From Candidatus Methanoplasma glyptotermitis (GTDB lineage: Archaea; Thermoplasmatota; Thermoplasmata; Methanomassiliicoccales; Methanomethylophilaceae): a stretch of DNA of 62,978 bases. Made by a program: the position numbers and the translations under genes. Below the pieces are notes generated by a model. It searched no databases and had not been told where the DNA came from. It saw only the letters and a program-made list of their open reading frames with translations. This document shows positions 55,411-62,978 of this stretch, one piece after another (position 1 is the stretch's first letter; each line of letters starts with the position of its first letter). The stretch is from positions 1 through 62,978 of the forward strand of contig JAIRYF010000007.1 in NCBI GenBank assembly GCA_031267895.1, read 5' to 3'.

Positions 55411-55516
55411 TTTTTTTTAGCTCGCTGAAGCAGTTCCCAGATCGAATATGTTCATCCAGATTAAAGGATAACTGTAGATCTGCCGTTTTATACATAATCG
55501 AGATAATCAATCGATT

Positions 55517-55699
55517 ATGTCAAACGGCATAGATGAACAGATAGAGGAATTATACCATAGAATAATGGATGAAACAGAATCCTATGATTTTGAGATAGGA
55601 ATAAAAACAATTTCCATGATAATGAACAATTACACAGAAGCAATGCTGGAAATGATAGAAGAATCGAAAGAAGAATTGAAACAAAGAGAAACGATTTAA
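55517..55699 (+). CDS. Small acidic helical hypothetical protein
   Basis: 60-aa ORF followed by a terminator-like hairpin. Confidence 0.55.
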   Translation: MSNGIDEQIEELYHRIMDETESYDFEIGIKTISMIMNNYTEAMLEMIEESKEELKQRETI

Positions 55700-55724
55700 G
55701 CCGGGCCAAAAGCCCGGCATTTTT
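55700..55724 (+). terminator. GCCGGGC-CAAAA-GCCCGGC-ATTTTT
   Basis: Perfect 7-bp stem + U-tract. Confidence 0.75.
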
Positions 55725-55786
55725 ATGAGATCCTGACTCCATCAATCTTTATATGCTGTTTTGCAAATATCCGGAAAAATCAAAAT

Positions 55787-55802
55787 TATTTCACGTGAAA
55801 TA
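55787..55802. promoter_or_regulatory. parS-like palindrome TATTTCACGTGAAATA (second copy)
   Basis: Identical 16-bp core to 51581-51596. Confidence 0.75.
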
Positions 55803-55886
55803 TTTTATACGATTTTATGCGGATTTTGATAAAAACATCACATTTTGAACGATTTTCAATCATTTTTCGGAAAAAATTAAGAATTT

Positions 55887-55908
55887 CTGCATAGCTTACG
55901 CTATGCAG
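55887..55908 (-). terminator. Hairpin CTGCATAGC-GTAA-GCTATGCAG then U-rich on minus strand, after rep
   Basis: Perfect 9-bp stem adjacent to the Rep stop. Confidence 0.7.
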
Positions 55909-57366
55909 TCATGCAGAGGAGCGTTTTTTCATCAATTTGGAAGCGGTCGCGACCCGGGGATTGTCTTCATAGTACTGCAGCAGATAGTACTTGATTACAT
56001 CCTCTTCTTTGCCCTCATCCGAAAGAACCTGTTTAAGATCGGCAACTTCTAGGCGGATAACATCCAGATCTTTGGGAAGGCAAAATACCTGAGTTCTCCT
56101 GGAGAAAATCACAGGATCCTTTTCAGGCCTGAGATAAAAAACCGGAAGGTCGCACGTCTTGCATTGCTTTTGAGCTGCAGTCTCGATAATATCGATTCTG
56201 CGAAGCTTACCGTGACTGAGACCGCCGAAAAGACGGAACGCCTTAAGCTGACGGCCGAGAGCCGTCTTACGCACAGGAACAGCCAAACCGACATGTGAAA
56301 GAATGTAAGAAACGGTTCCGGCAAGAGAACGTTCTTCCTCGGAGTCGATCATCTTGACGATCCATCCCGTTTCCTTGAAAATCAAAGAAGTATCCGAATC
56401 AATACGGCCCCAGCAGATAAGATGAAAATGAGGAGCAGCACGCCACACATAAGATGGAAGCTTATTACCGCTGTCTGCTACATCGTCCTTATTGCGTCTC
56501 CAGGGATGCAGTGCTATAAGCCCGGTTTTCAGGCCCATTTTATGGGCCATCTCAACGGCCATGCCGTAAAGCTTATCGAGACCCTCCTTAGTCTGAATAA
56601 GACCGCGGGCAACGTCCTGAGGAGGAGAAAAAACAACGTGGCGCCAATCCTGACCTATTATCATATCCTGAAGAACCTGATAGGCCTCGCTGCGTTCCTC
56701 GAACTCGCGCGCCTTGCGTTTAGCCCAGGCGGTAGCGCAGCGCGTACACCCCGGACGCCAGCAGTGCAGAGCAGAAGTTTCCAGGTGGCACCAATTATCG
56801 CAGTACTCCTGAAGGAAATGTCCCTTATACAGACCGTCCTTAATCTTCAGATACCCGCAGTAATCACCCGGACGGCCTCTGTAAGGAACAGTCCACGTCA
56901 GAGGCGTAAGTTTGCCGTCTTTGGACTTTGCAAGTTTTGCTGTCCGGGGGGACACTGAAGGCATTGAGAAGAGGTAATCACTATAGGCAGGATTATAGGG
57001 ACTTTTAGGGCCGTACCCGTTCCGCCGAACCTCATAAGAAGGGCATTCCTCGAGTGCTTTCTGCTCGGTCTGAAGGGCAAGATGATACTTCATGTAATCA
57101 GAAGAGGTAGGAATCTTATGCCGAAGAATGTACTTACGGGAAAAGAAAGAAGGATCTGCGAGACCTCCGATATGCTCAAAAATACCGTTCCTTACAAACT
57201 CAACTTCTGAATTTTCATCCTCGGCATTAGCACGGCCCACACGGTCCATAATCTCGGGAAGCTGCCTGTGATAGACAGCTAAATGATGTTCACTGCGGGA
57301 TGCCTCGTCCATGAAAGAACGGAATGAGGATACGCTTATCGGCTCGGGAACAGTCATTTTTTTCAC
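55909..57366 (-). CDS. HUH-superfamily rolling-circle replication initiator (Rep)
   Basis: CDNWCHLETSALHCWRPGCTRC zinc-binding region, WRHVVFSPPQD, APHFHLICWGRID (HUH), TVSYILSHVG (candidate Tyr motif). Confidence 0.85.
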   Translation of the reverse strand: MKKMTVPEPISVSSFRSFMDEASRSEHHLAVYHRQLPEIMDRVGRANAEDENSEVEFVRNGIFEHIGGLADPSFFSRKYILRHKIPTSSDYMKYHLALQTEQKALEECPSYEVRRNGYGPKSPYNPAYSDYLFSMPSVSPRTAKLAKSKDGKLTPLTWTVPYRGRPGDYCGYLKIKDGLYKGHFLQEYCDNWCHLETSALHCWRPGCTRCATAWAKRKAREFEERSEAYQVLQDMIIGQDWRHVVFSPPQDVARGLIQTKEGLDKLYGMAVEMAHKMGLKTGLIALHPWRRNKDDVADSGNKLPSYVWRAAPHFHLICWGRIDSDTSLIFKETGWIVKMIDSEEERSLAGTVSYILSHVGLAVPVRKTALGRQLKAFRLFGGLSHGKLRRIDIIETAAQKQCKTCDLPVFYLRPEKDPVIFSRRTQVFCLPKDLDVIRLEVADLKQVLSDEGKEEDVIKYYLLQYYEDNPRVATASKLMKKRSSA

Positions 57367-57441
57367 CTACTCGCTGAAAAAAGATTTGGAAAAGCAAACG
57401 ATCGGCTGGGTCCCGGCCGATGGCTCGGGACCGCCGCCCAT

Positions 57442-57756
57442 TTATTTGACAGAAGACGGGCGGGGTTCCCGGAGATCTGTAACGGCCGGTTCAGAGGATC
57501 CGGAAAGATGATACAGACGGGACGGATGGGAAGCACGGGATAACGCCTGCCTGGCCGACTCGGCCGCAATCGATGAAAGAACCGACGAGACCAGCGGGTT
57601 GGAATCGATACCCCAAAGAAGACAGAACTCTTTTCTGGGGATAACCGAAGGATCATCCGACAATGCGACTTCCCGGGGAAGCGGTATGCCGGATGCGATA
57701 TCGTACGACGCGAACCGCTTAAGGTCCTGATCGATGAATACCATGGGTTCGCTCAT
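57442..57756 (-). CDS. Hypothetical protein between NTPase and Rep
   Basis: ATGA overlap with NTPase stop. Confidence 0.6.
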   Translation of the reverse strand: MSEPMVFIDQDLKRFASYDIASGIPLPREVALSDDPSVIPRKEFCLLWGIDSNPLVSSVLSSIAAESARQALSRASHPSRLYHLSGSSEPAVTDLREPRPSSVK

Positions 57757-58385
57757 ACGGTACCCTCCCTGCGATCCGGAACAGAATTACGGAGATAGTG
57801 GGAATGAATCCCGTGGATCCACCATGCCGGAGGATCCATGATAACTATCTCATCGTTATCCGCACAGTATGAAAAAGAACGCTGATCATATCCGGGACGG
57901 GAAGCAATAGCTTTCCTGATACGGAGATTGGCGGTAACTTGGAGAGGCCGGAGTTCCTCCCTTTCGAAACGTAAATCAACATCCCAAACAAGTTTATGAA
58001 GAAGAATAACGCGCTGCGTTCTGAAGAAATCAATATCCAGTATCGCAGTGCTCTGAACACTCAGCAAAACAACAATATCCTTATGGCTGATAAGGGAAAC
58101 CCACCCGGAGAGGGCAGCCTGTTTCTGCGAACCCCTGGCAGGAAACAGACGGCCGACATCTTCGACGACGAGGAGAGAACCGGGCGGAACATCCCATACG
58201 GTCTTAACAACCGAATATCCGGGGAAAAGAGAATTATCAAAATCGTACGTCTCCAGGATATAACGGGGACGGTCGGAGAAGAACCTGTCGGAAAGGGAGA
58301 ACAGCAGCGTACTCTTTCCCGTCTTACCGGAACCGACAACGATTATAACGCCGTGCTTCATAGATAAAAGATCATCCTTTATCAT
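57753..58385 (-). CDS. P-loop NTPase, Zot/HerA-like (virion morphogenesis candidate)
   Basis: GVIIVVGSGKTGKSTLLFSLSDRF Walker A; GSLLVVEDVGRLFP Walker B; SHKDIVVLLSVQS sensor-like strand. Confidence 0.82.
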   Translation of the reverse strand: MIKDDLLSMKHGVIIVVGSGKTGKSTLLFSLSDRFFSDRPRYILETYDFDNSLFPGYSVVKTVWDVPPGSLLVVEDVGRLFPARGSQKQAALSGWVSLISHKDIVVLLSVQSTAILDIDFFRTQRVILLHKLVWDVDLRFEREELRPLQVTANLRIRKAIASRPGYDQRSFSYCADNDEIVIMDPPAWWIHGIHSHYLRNSVPDRREGTV

Positions 58386-59049
58386 CCGAAACCTCCTCTT
58401 CAGCGAAATTAACCGGCTTGGCGGTTCTCGGATCATCGTTCAGGACATCGGAAACAAACGCCTTATTCACATGATCCGAAACCATACCGAGAGTCTGGGC
58501 AAGCCAATCAGACAGTTCCTTCATAGGTTCCCTGGCAACAATAGAGCCGTAAATTAACGGATAATTCTTCAGACGGACATTATCGATCATGGCTGCCTCG
58601 GCAGCCTCATACCATTCAAGGTAAGTTGCACGGTCAGCAGCAACCCTTAACGGGGAATATTCGGTAAGCCATCCGTAACTGATTTTTTTGTCTTTATCGT
58701 CAAAACCGTTGGCAATGTACACGGGATAACCCATAAAAGAAGTACAGCAGGCAGGGGCCTGAGGCTGATTATACTGTCCGAATGACTCTTCCGGAATCCA
58801 GATTAAACGTATCTTAATAAGATCCTTAGGAACAACAAGAACAAAGCGGCCCACAGGCTGAAGCAGAAATGAAGCGATAATCCATCCAAGAAGTATACCG
58901 GCAACGAAAGCCTCGACCGTCTCGGTATCGGTATACTGGGAACCGAATACGATTACACCTAAAACAAGGAGAATAAGCAGCGCAGACTTGATACGCCGGG
59001 CACTGTGCGCAAGGATATCCCATTTGGTACGTCCGACCTGGAAATCCAT
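58372..59049 (-). CDS. Membrane-anchored protein with two N-terminal TM segments
   Basis: ALLILLVLGVIVFG...AFVAGILLGWIIASFLLQPVG; coupled to NTPase. Confidence 0.7.
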   Translation of the reverse strand: MDFQVGRTKWDILAHSARRIKSALLILLVLGVIVFGSQYTDTETVEAFVAGILLGWIIASFLLQPVGRFVLVVPKDLIKIRLIWIPEESFGQYNQPQAPACCTSFMGYPVYIANGFDDKDKKISYGWLTEYSPLRVAADRATYLEWYEAAEAAMIDNVRLKNYPLIYGSIVAREPMKELSDWLAQTLGMVSDHVNKAFVSDVLNDDPRTAKPVNFAEEEVSDDKG

Positions 59050-59150
59050 CAGAACACATCCTCAGGGGATCCGCGGTGTTTTCTGTTAAAACGGTAAATC
59101 ATAACACCGAACAGAACGCCGGCACCGAAAACGATTACCAGAGTGGTCAT
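59049..59150 (-). CDS. 33-aa single-TM protein, absent from the ORF track
   Basis: MTTLVIVFGAGVLFGVMIYRFNRKHRGSPEDVF*; overlaps both neighbours by TGATG/ATGA. Confidence 0.65.
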   Translation of the reverse strand: MTTLVIVFGAGVLFGVMIYRFNRKHRGSPEDVF

Positions 59151-59329
59151 TTACGGAAAACCCCCATAGCAAAGTACAGACCGGCAGCAAATCCTATCAC
59201 CGTGGTAACGGCAATACCGCGGATGGTACCGACTCCGAACCAATCTTTGAGATAGTAAGACATCCAGCCGGCAGCCAGAAGGAGACCGAGACCGGTAATA
59301 ATACGGCGGGTACGGAGTATCAGAGCCAT
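59147..59329 (-). CDS. 60-aa membrane protein
   Basis: MALILRTRRIITGLGLLLAAGWMSYYLKDWFGVGTIRGIAVTTVIGFAAGLYFAMGVFRK. Confidence 0.7.
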   Translation of the reverse strand: MALILRTRRIITGLGLLLAAGWMSYYLKDWFGVGTIRGIAVTTVIGFAAGLYFAMGVFRK

Positions 59330-59574
59330 GGACGGCGGCCCCCTGAACCGGGACGGGGAGGTATTGCAAAAGAAACAATAAACCAAATCCAGCAAAACCC
59401 GAGAACAATGAACATCCAGCATCCATCGATGAATTGGGTAAGCGTTGTTCCAAACTCAATACTGTCCAGAAGGTTCTCGATCTGAGAAACAGCATCGCCG
59501 GTAGCTTTGGCTGTAAGCCAGTCAGCAGCAATGCCAATGAACATAGCAACAACACCGATAGCAGCCCAGATCAT
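59320..59574 (-). CDS. 84-aa membrane protein
   Basis: MIWAAIGVVAMFIGIAADWLTAKATGDAVSQIENLLDSIEFG...; TGATG overlap. Confidence 0.7.
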   Translation of the reverse strand: MIWAAIGVVAMFIGIAADWLTAKATGDAVSQIENLLDSIEFGTTLTQFIDGCWMFIVLGFCWIWFIVSFAIPPRPGSGGRRPWL

Positions 59575-59801
59575 CAGTTCCGCCCCCACTTTTTCAGCTG
59601 GTAGCGGACACTCCAAGCCAAAAAGAACGTACCGCCGAAGAACAGAAGAATGAACCATTCGTTGAAGAACAGTTCGAACAAATCATCCCACGTACTCGGT
59701 ATGTAAATTCCTTCATCGGCAGCGGAAGACATACCGGCAGTAAGGACAAACAGCAACACAGACGCAGAACCGACGAGACCGAGAACGGTAAGCAATCTCA
59801 T
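59574..59801 (-). CDS. 75-aa membrane protein with signal-like N-term
   Basis: MRLLTVLGLVGSASVLLFVLTAGMSSAADEGIYIPSTWDDLFELFFNEWFILLFFGGTFFLAW. Confidence 0.7.
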   Translation of the reverse strand: MRLLTVLGLVGSASVLLFVLTAGMSSAADEGIYIPSTWDDLFELFFNEWFILLFFGGTFFLAWSVRYQLKKWGRN

Positions 59802-60070
59802 TTGGACCACCCGGAAGGACGCATCGAGGCAGTGATACACAAAGAAAGAATCACAGACAGAATGAGAACAGAGGAGCCGATGGCAAGCCAGAACGCCCAA
59901 TCCGGAATAACGCCGATCCTTTCTGCGATTGATATAACAATCGGAGAATCGACACCGCCGGAGATGTGTTCGCCGATACCGGCACCGGAAACAATCCAGA
60001 ACAGGGTATCCAGAAGAAGAAATCCGGTAAGGACAGCAGAAATAACGGCAAGCCAGCTTACCCGCTTCAT
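59798..60070 (-). CDS. 90-aa two-TM protein
   Basis: MKRVSWLAVISAVLTGFLLLDTLFWIVSGAG...WAFWLAIGSSVLILSVILSLCITASM. Confidence 0.7.
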   Translation of the reverse strand: MKRVSWLAVISAVLTGFLLLDTLFWIVSGAGIGEHISGGVDSPIVISIAERIGVIPDWAFWLAIGSSVLILSVILSLCITASMRPSGWSK

Positions 60071-60471
60071 CTCTGATACCTCTTCTTGCTGAAATCCAAT
60101 CCGACGGAATTCTTTACAGCCCACGAGGTACGCCTGATCTTGCGGCGGATCCATGATATTATCAAGATAACAACGATCGCAGCAACGATCAGAAGAATAA
60201 CAGAAGCGGACCATTCCGGAATCTTCATGGTACCCGCAATCAGCCTGACCAAACCGCCGTTCAGAATGTACAGACCGAAAGCACCGCCGATACCGACTTT
60301 GAGGGCATTGCCCCAGGTAAGGACACGTCCGCCGGCGCGAGCCATAGCCGACGGCATAGTTGTAGCAATGCTAGTAACTCCTTTTCCGGAGGTGATTGTT
60401 TTTGTTGTTGTGAACATCTTTCCGCTCTTAAAAAAAGACAAGAAACGGCTAAGAAGGCCGACAGAAGCCAT
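60067..60471 (-). CDS. 134-aa membrane protein
   Basis: MASVGLLSRFLSFFKSGKMFTTTK...ASVILLIVAAIVVILIISWIRRKIRR; ATG overlaps spike TGA. Confidence 0.7.
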   Translation of the reverse strand: MASVGLLSRFLSFFKSGKMFTTTKTITSGKGVTSIATTMPSAMARAGGRVLTWGNALKVGIGGAFGLYILNGGLVRLIAGTMKIPEWSASVILLIVAAIVVILIISWIRRKIRRTSWAVKNSVGLDFSKKRYQR

Positions 60472-62651
60472 CAGATCACCGCCAGAACAAAGATCACAAG
60501 GATAACCAGGATTGCAATCAAAAGCCACGGGATATCAAACCCGCTGTCCCCTTCTTCTTCCGGAACTTCCGGAGAACCGACAGTAACTTTTACGGTATGC
60601 TGTGAAAGAACATTTGCAGAGCTGACGACGTTTACAATAAGAGAATATTCGCCGATATCGACATCAGCGGTTTCGCCGACAATAACATCATCGACAAGCT
60701 GCAAAAAAGATGTTGCAGAACCGAACAAAGATACAATATCGCCGGTATTAAGAGTCAGAGGAACCCAGACACGTTCACCTTTCAGTACAGAGATATCAGT
60801 AAGACTCGTCGGTTCTGTTGACGGAATCGGATCACCGTAACCACCGGTGAATACCAAATCCGAAAGAACACGTTCTCCGAGATTGTTGACTCCTATTACT
60901 TTGAGAACAAAAGAATCCGACACAGAATATGTATGGGTTGAAGATTCCGTTATAGGCGAACCGTCCCCGTAATCATAATAGACAACAGAAGCATTCAATC
61001 CGGTCCAATCAACCGAGACGGTCATATTTTCATCAGAATATTCAATCTCGAAAGAAGGTTCAACAACAGAAGTTTCAGCAGCATACACCGTAACAGTACT
61101 GTTCTGACCGCCGACCGAATAAGTAAACGAAGATCCGATATTACCGGATGAAGGGGTTCCGGATATCAACGTATACGTCGATGACCCGACTGTCTGCGGT
61201 GCAGAGGTAAGCCAGGGAACCGAAGAAACATTAACTGAAGGCGAACCGGAAACCACAACAGAATACGGAACACCGGACCAGGAGAGTTCTGGATAGAAAG
61301 AATCAATCACAACAACCGTTGCTTCCTTATAAACAGAAGAAGCATCAAAACCAGTAAGCGTACACCTGACAGTGTACACGCCGGAAGTCTGAAACTCATA
61401 AACGGCTGTCTGGCTGGAAGTCTGGAATACAGAACCGGAAGTCGACCACGAAATTGATAAGTAGTTACTTGCATTCACAGCAGTAAAATCCCAGATCCTC
61501 GATTCATCCGCGCGCTGAACAGCGGTTATACTGGCGATAGAAGGCGGATCAAACTGAACCGGCGGAAGAGACGCTGAAATACGGACAACGGCATTAGAGG
61601 AAACATACCCGCCGCTGGAAGCCCGATACGTTATCTCATAAGTGCCCGCTGACTGAATAGGAAGACTGATCGTTCTTCCGGATACAGCGGCACCGCTGTT
61701 ACTGAGAACAGAAGAACCCAAACGAACACTGACTATCGAGATATTGGAATTAGTAGGATTTGTAATCGGCTCATAAAAGTAAGTATCGCCGACATAAGCA
61801 ACATCTTCAATCGGAGGAACAACATAAACTGGAACAGTGATCACAACTGAATAAGTAGTTGTCATCCAGCCGCTAGCAGATATCTGAAGAAGAATAGTAT
61901 AGTTGTTTGGAGAAATCTTATCGGGAACCGATCCGGATAAGGTCTTGCCGATTACCGAGACACCCCAGCCGGACGGGGCCGAACTTATGGATATCGATGC
62001 GGAAGAAGGGTTAGTAGTGAATGTGTTAGAGAAGCCCTGCATATGCGGCACAGTCGCAGACCATGACGAGACGGAAGCAGAATTCTGCGTCCAGAGCGCA
62101 TACAAACTGGCATTAGATGTAGGAGTAAGAGAAGTTATGACACCGGAGGACAAAGAAGTACCCCAGCCCCTGAAGGTGTGGGAACCGTCAGACATCACAG
62201 GAACATAATTCAGATTGGCATTAGTCCCATAAACTACCTTTTCAACATACTCCGAAACACCTTTGAGCAGGCCGCCATTACCATAGTAGGTGACATCGAC
62301 ATAAACCGGAGCCGGATTCTCTATATGTATATGATACGTCTCGTATACTGTATTTTTATTGGGCCAGAGTATTTTAACGGTAAACTCATAATAACCAGCC
62401 TCATAAGGCATACCATATATGTGAGCTGTTTTTGAGTTGACCTTACCTAAACCCAATCCCGGAGGAATCGTACCGCTGCTTACACTGACACCAGCATTAT
62501 CGATTGTAGTAAATTCATAATCAAATGACACACCCGAAACACCAGACAATGTAATAGCAGCATCCGAATCGTCGGAATCCATGACTGCGAACGCAGACGC
62601 AACGGCCGCTATGGCCATGACGGCCGCAATTGCAAGAATTATTTTTCTCAT
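60471..62651 (-). CDS. Spike/adsorption-like secreted protein (signal peptide, Flg_new-type repeat, Ig/PKD-like domains, C-term TM)
   Basis: MRKIILAIAAVMAIAAVASAFA; VTYYGNGGLLKG...HTFRGWGTSLSSGVITSLTPTSNASLYALWTQ; VYYDYGDGSPITESSTHTYSVSDSFVLKV; C-term FDIPWLLIAILVILVIFVLAVI. Confidence 0.8.
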   Translation of the reverse strand: MRKIILAIAAVMAIAAVASAFAVMDSDDSDAAITLSGVSGVSFDYEFTTIDNAGVSVSSGTIPPGLGLGKVNSKTAHIYGMPYEAGYYEFTVKILWPNKNTVYETYHIHIENPAPVYVDVTYYGNGGLLKGVSEYVEKVVYGTNANLNYVPVMSDGSHTFRGWGTSLSSGVITSLTPTSNASLYALWTQNSASVSSWSATVPHMQGFSNTFTTNPSSASISISSAPSGWGVSVIGKTLSGSVPDKISPNNYTILLQISASGWMTTTYSVVITVPVYVVPPIEDVAYVGDTYFYEPITNPTNSNISIVSVRLGSSVLSNSGAAVSGRTISLPIQSAGTYEITYRASSGGYVSSNAVVRISASLPPVQFDPPSIASITAVQRADESRIWDFTAVNASNYLSISWSTSGSVFQTSSQTAVYEFQTSGVYTVRCTLTGFDASSVYKEATVVVIDSFYPELSWSGVPYSVVVSGSPSVNVSSVPWLTSAPQTVGSSTYTLISGTPSSGNIGSSFTYSVGGQNSTVTVYAAETSVVEPSFEIEYSDENMTVSVDWTGLNASVVYYDYGDGSPITESSTHTYSVSDSFVLKVIGVNNLGERVLSDLVFTGGYGDPIPSTEPTSLTDISVLKGERVWVPLTLNTGDIVSLFGSATSFLQLVDDVIVGETADVDIGEYSLIVNVVSSANVLSQHTVKVTVGSPEVPEEEGDSGFDIPWLLIAILVILVIFVLAVI

Positions 62652-62652
62652 T

Positions 62653-62978
62653 TTACCACCTGATGAAGATACAGCCGACAAAAACCGCAGCAAAAGCGAT
62701 AATCAAAATCGCCCAATACGAAATTCCGGCTATTTCTCTGAACCAAAAGTTTTGTTCTCCGTCTCCGTTTCCCGGATCGGTACCCGTACCGGTGTACGTC
62801 CACTGGGCGTACAGTACGGCGTTCTCGGTCGGATTGATTACATCCCCGGGATGCAGAAGATCGCCTGCGTCGCTGAGTTTCCATCCGGCAAACGCATGAT
62901 CGGCCGGAGGCGTAAGCGTACTGTTCAGCAGTTCGTACGGAGACCCGGATACGACACTGACGGCGAACATGTGACCGA
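62653..62978 (-). CDS. C-terminal part of another surface protein (Flg_new-like repeat + TM), truncated by window end
   Basis: PPADHAFAGWKLSDAGDLLHPGDVINPTENAVLYAQWTYTG...ISYWAILIIAFAAVFVGCIFIRW*. Confidence 0.65.
   Translation of the reverse strand, partial: GHMFAVSVVSGSPYELLNSTLTPPADHAFAGWKLSDAGDLLHPGDVINPTENAVLYAQWTYTGTGTDPGNGDGEQNFWFREIAGISYWAILIIAFAAVFVGCIFIRW

Larger units (their letters stand above)
48159..62978. mobile_element. Integrated virus-like element (provirus), right end beyond window
   Basis: Integrase at tRNA-Leu 3' end; exonuclease, ParB, RHH, HUH Rep, NTPase, small membrane protein array, spike-like protein. Confidence 0.85.

Overview
Window from a methanogenic archaeon of Thermoplasmata type, probably Methanomassiliicoccales (inferred from a solitary 23S rRNA gene, archaeal eIF5A/Nop5/LSm, and BspA-like adhesins). 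Bases 1-48 kb are mostly chromosomal: nadE, tRNA-Glu, larB/C/E, an acetate transporter, a ZIP transporter, msrA, argF, a DHH phosphoesterase, smc-scpA-scpB, LSm, an ABC transporter with two ATPases, a DUF47/PhoU-like protein, glmM, agmatinase, eIF5A, Nop5, class II aldolase, MtnA-like isomerase, 23S rRNA, MBL hydrolase, Sua5/YrdC and map. Two results stand out. (1) Four large surface proteins (three tandem BspA/LRR paralogs and a 2.5k-aa Flg_new/InlB-B-repeat giant) each carry an 11-12 nt poly-G tract between the apparent start codon and the signal-peptide hydrophobic core. By hand frame-tracing, one is in frame (ON) and three are out of frame (OFF), which predicts slipped-strand phase variation in an archaeon. 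A fifth poly-G tract lies in an RHH gene. (2) From 48.1 kb to the window end there is an integrated element in tRNA-Leu(CAA), with an integrase, an HUH rolling-circle Rep, a P-loop NTPase, seven or more tiny membrane-protein genes joined by TGATG/ATGA overlaps, a spike-like 717-aa protein, an orphan CTPase-type ParB with two copies of a 16-bp parS-like palindrome (TATTTCACGTGAAATA), a DEDDh exonuclease, and a hairpin-dense noncoding stretch that could be the origin. It looks like a filamentous or pleomorphic (inovirus/pleolipovirus-like) provirus; its right end is outside the window. All calls are from reading the sequence; no searches were run.
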